In this document: piece by piece, positions 13,301 through 13,629 of the stretch | How the letters are laid out: each line of letters begins with the position of its first letter | Position numbering within the stretch: the first letter of the stretch is position 1 | Assembly (NCBI GenBank): GCA_018377375.1 | Contig: JAGZZN010000053.1 | Coordinates: 1 to 13,629, forward strand | DNA from: Streptococcus parasanguinis | Lineage (GTDB): Bacteria; Bacillota; Bacilli; Lactobacillales; Streptococcaceae | Length of the DNA: 13,629 nucleotides | Reading direction: 5' to 3' | Position numbers and translations under genes: made by a program | Notes under the pieces: generated by a model | The model's input: only the letters and a program-made list of their open reading frames with translations | The model's database searches: none | Told to the model about the DNA's origin: nothing

Positions 13301-13629
13301 ATGACAGTAACGATTGATTGGGAAAACCTTGGTTTCTCCTATATGAAATTACCTTATCGCTATATTGCTCATTTTAAAAATGGACAATGGAATCAAGGAG
13401 AGCTTACAGAGGATGCAACTTTGCATATTTCAGAGTCTTCTCCAAGTCTCCACTATGGACAACAAGCATTTGAAGGTTTGAAAGCTTATCGTACTAAGGA
13501 TGGCAGTGTTCAACTGTTCCGTCCTGATGAAAATGCCAAACGCCTGCAACGTACATGTGACCGTCTCTTGATGCCACAAGTTCCGACAGACATGTTTGTA
13601 GAGGCTTGTAAAGCAGTTGTTCGTGCGAA
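13301..13629 (+). CDS. ilvE: Branched-chain amino acid aminotransferase IlvE (5' part)
   Basis: Only the first 109 codons are present; the frame is open at the window end. The fragment begins MTVTIDWENLGFSYMKLPYRY and contains LHYGQQAFEGLKAYR and RPDENAKRLQRTCDRL, the N-terminal signatures of fold-type IV branched-chain aminotransferases (full length about 340). The PLP lysine lies farther on and is not seen. The enzyme interconverts leucine, isoleucine and valine with their keto acids, using glutamate/2-ketoglutarate. It therefore completes the pathway whose leu genes open this window. AAGGAG at 13289-13294 supports the start. A CodY box and promoter precede it. Confidence 0.95.
   Translation, partial: MTVTIDWENLGFSYMKLPYRYIAHFKNGQWNQGELTEDATLHISESSPSLHYGQQAFEGLKAYRTKDGSVQLFRPDENAKRLQRTCDRLLMPQVPTDMFVEACKAVVRA

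Noticed and set aside
1..13629. CRISPR arrays, tRNA or rRNA genes, BOX/RUP-type interspersed repeats, phage attachment sites
   Set aside because: None was seen on reading both strands; intergenic regions are short and explained mainly by promoters, terminators and local hairpins.

Overview
The window looks like core chromosome of a low-GC Gram-positive coccus, most likely a Streptococcus of the mitis/sanguinis type (oral viridans streptococci). From memory, the ParE, ParC and PlsY reading frames are very close to pneumococcal ones. The gene order plsY / parE / (small gene) / parC / ilvE is streptococcal, start sites carry GGAGG-type ribosome sites, and two near-perfect CodY boxes are present. 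I cannot name the species from sequence alone. There are no rRNA, tRNA, CRISPR, insertion-sequence or phage features.

Region 1 (about 1-4963) is a leucine biosynthesis operon on the + strand: leuA, leuB, a small DUF1294 membrane protein gene, leuC and leuD. Gaps are short, so it probably makes one message. Together the four Leu enzymes convert 2-ketoisovalerate and acetyl-CoA to 2-ketoisocaproate. The last step, transamination to leucine, is done by the branched-chain aminotransferase IlvE, whose gene begins at the far right of the window.

Region 2 (4964-5885) holds a YrdC/YciO-family gene with its own promoter (TTGAAA-17 nt-TACAAT). A 14/15 CodY box lies two bases upstream of its -35 element, and a strong terminator follows the gene. 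Region 3 (5886-6847) is a compact transcription unit with an extended -10 promoter, two tandem paralogous genes of unknown function, and a bidirectional terminator shared with convergent plsY. The two paralogs are rich in AGA/AGG arginine codons, unlike leuA.

Region 4 (6838-7669) is plsY on the - strand, coding for the acyl-phosphate glycerol-3-phosphate acyltransferase of phospholipid synthesis, followed by its divergent intergenic region with parE. The plsY -10 hexamer is so close to the ATG that the message is predicted to be leaderless. A perfect 16-bp palindrome covers the likely parE -35.

Region 5 (7670-13207) encodes topoisomerase IV: parE, then an ANT(6)/AadK-type nucleotidyltransferase gene, then a structured 204-bp leader and parC, closed by an intrinsic terminator. 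The fluoroquinolone-target residues of ParC (Ser79, Asp83) are wild type. Region 6 (13208-13629) is a perfect CodY box, a promoter and the first 109 codons of ilvE, cut by the window end.

The most notable items are the unknown tandem paralogs, CodY control of the YrdC-like gene, the predicted leaderless plsY message and the unusual parC leader. I see no convincing large new system; these are local observations.
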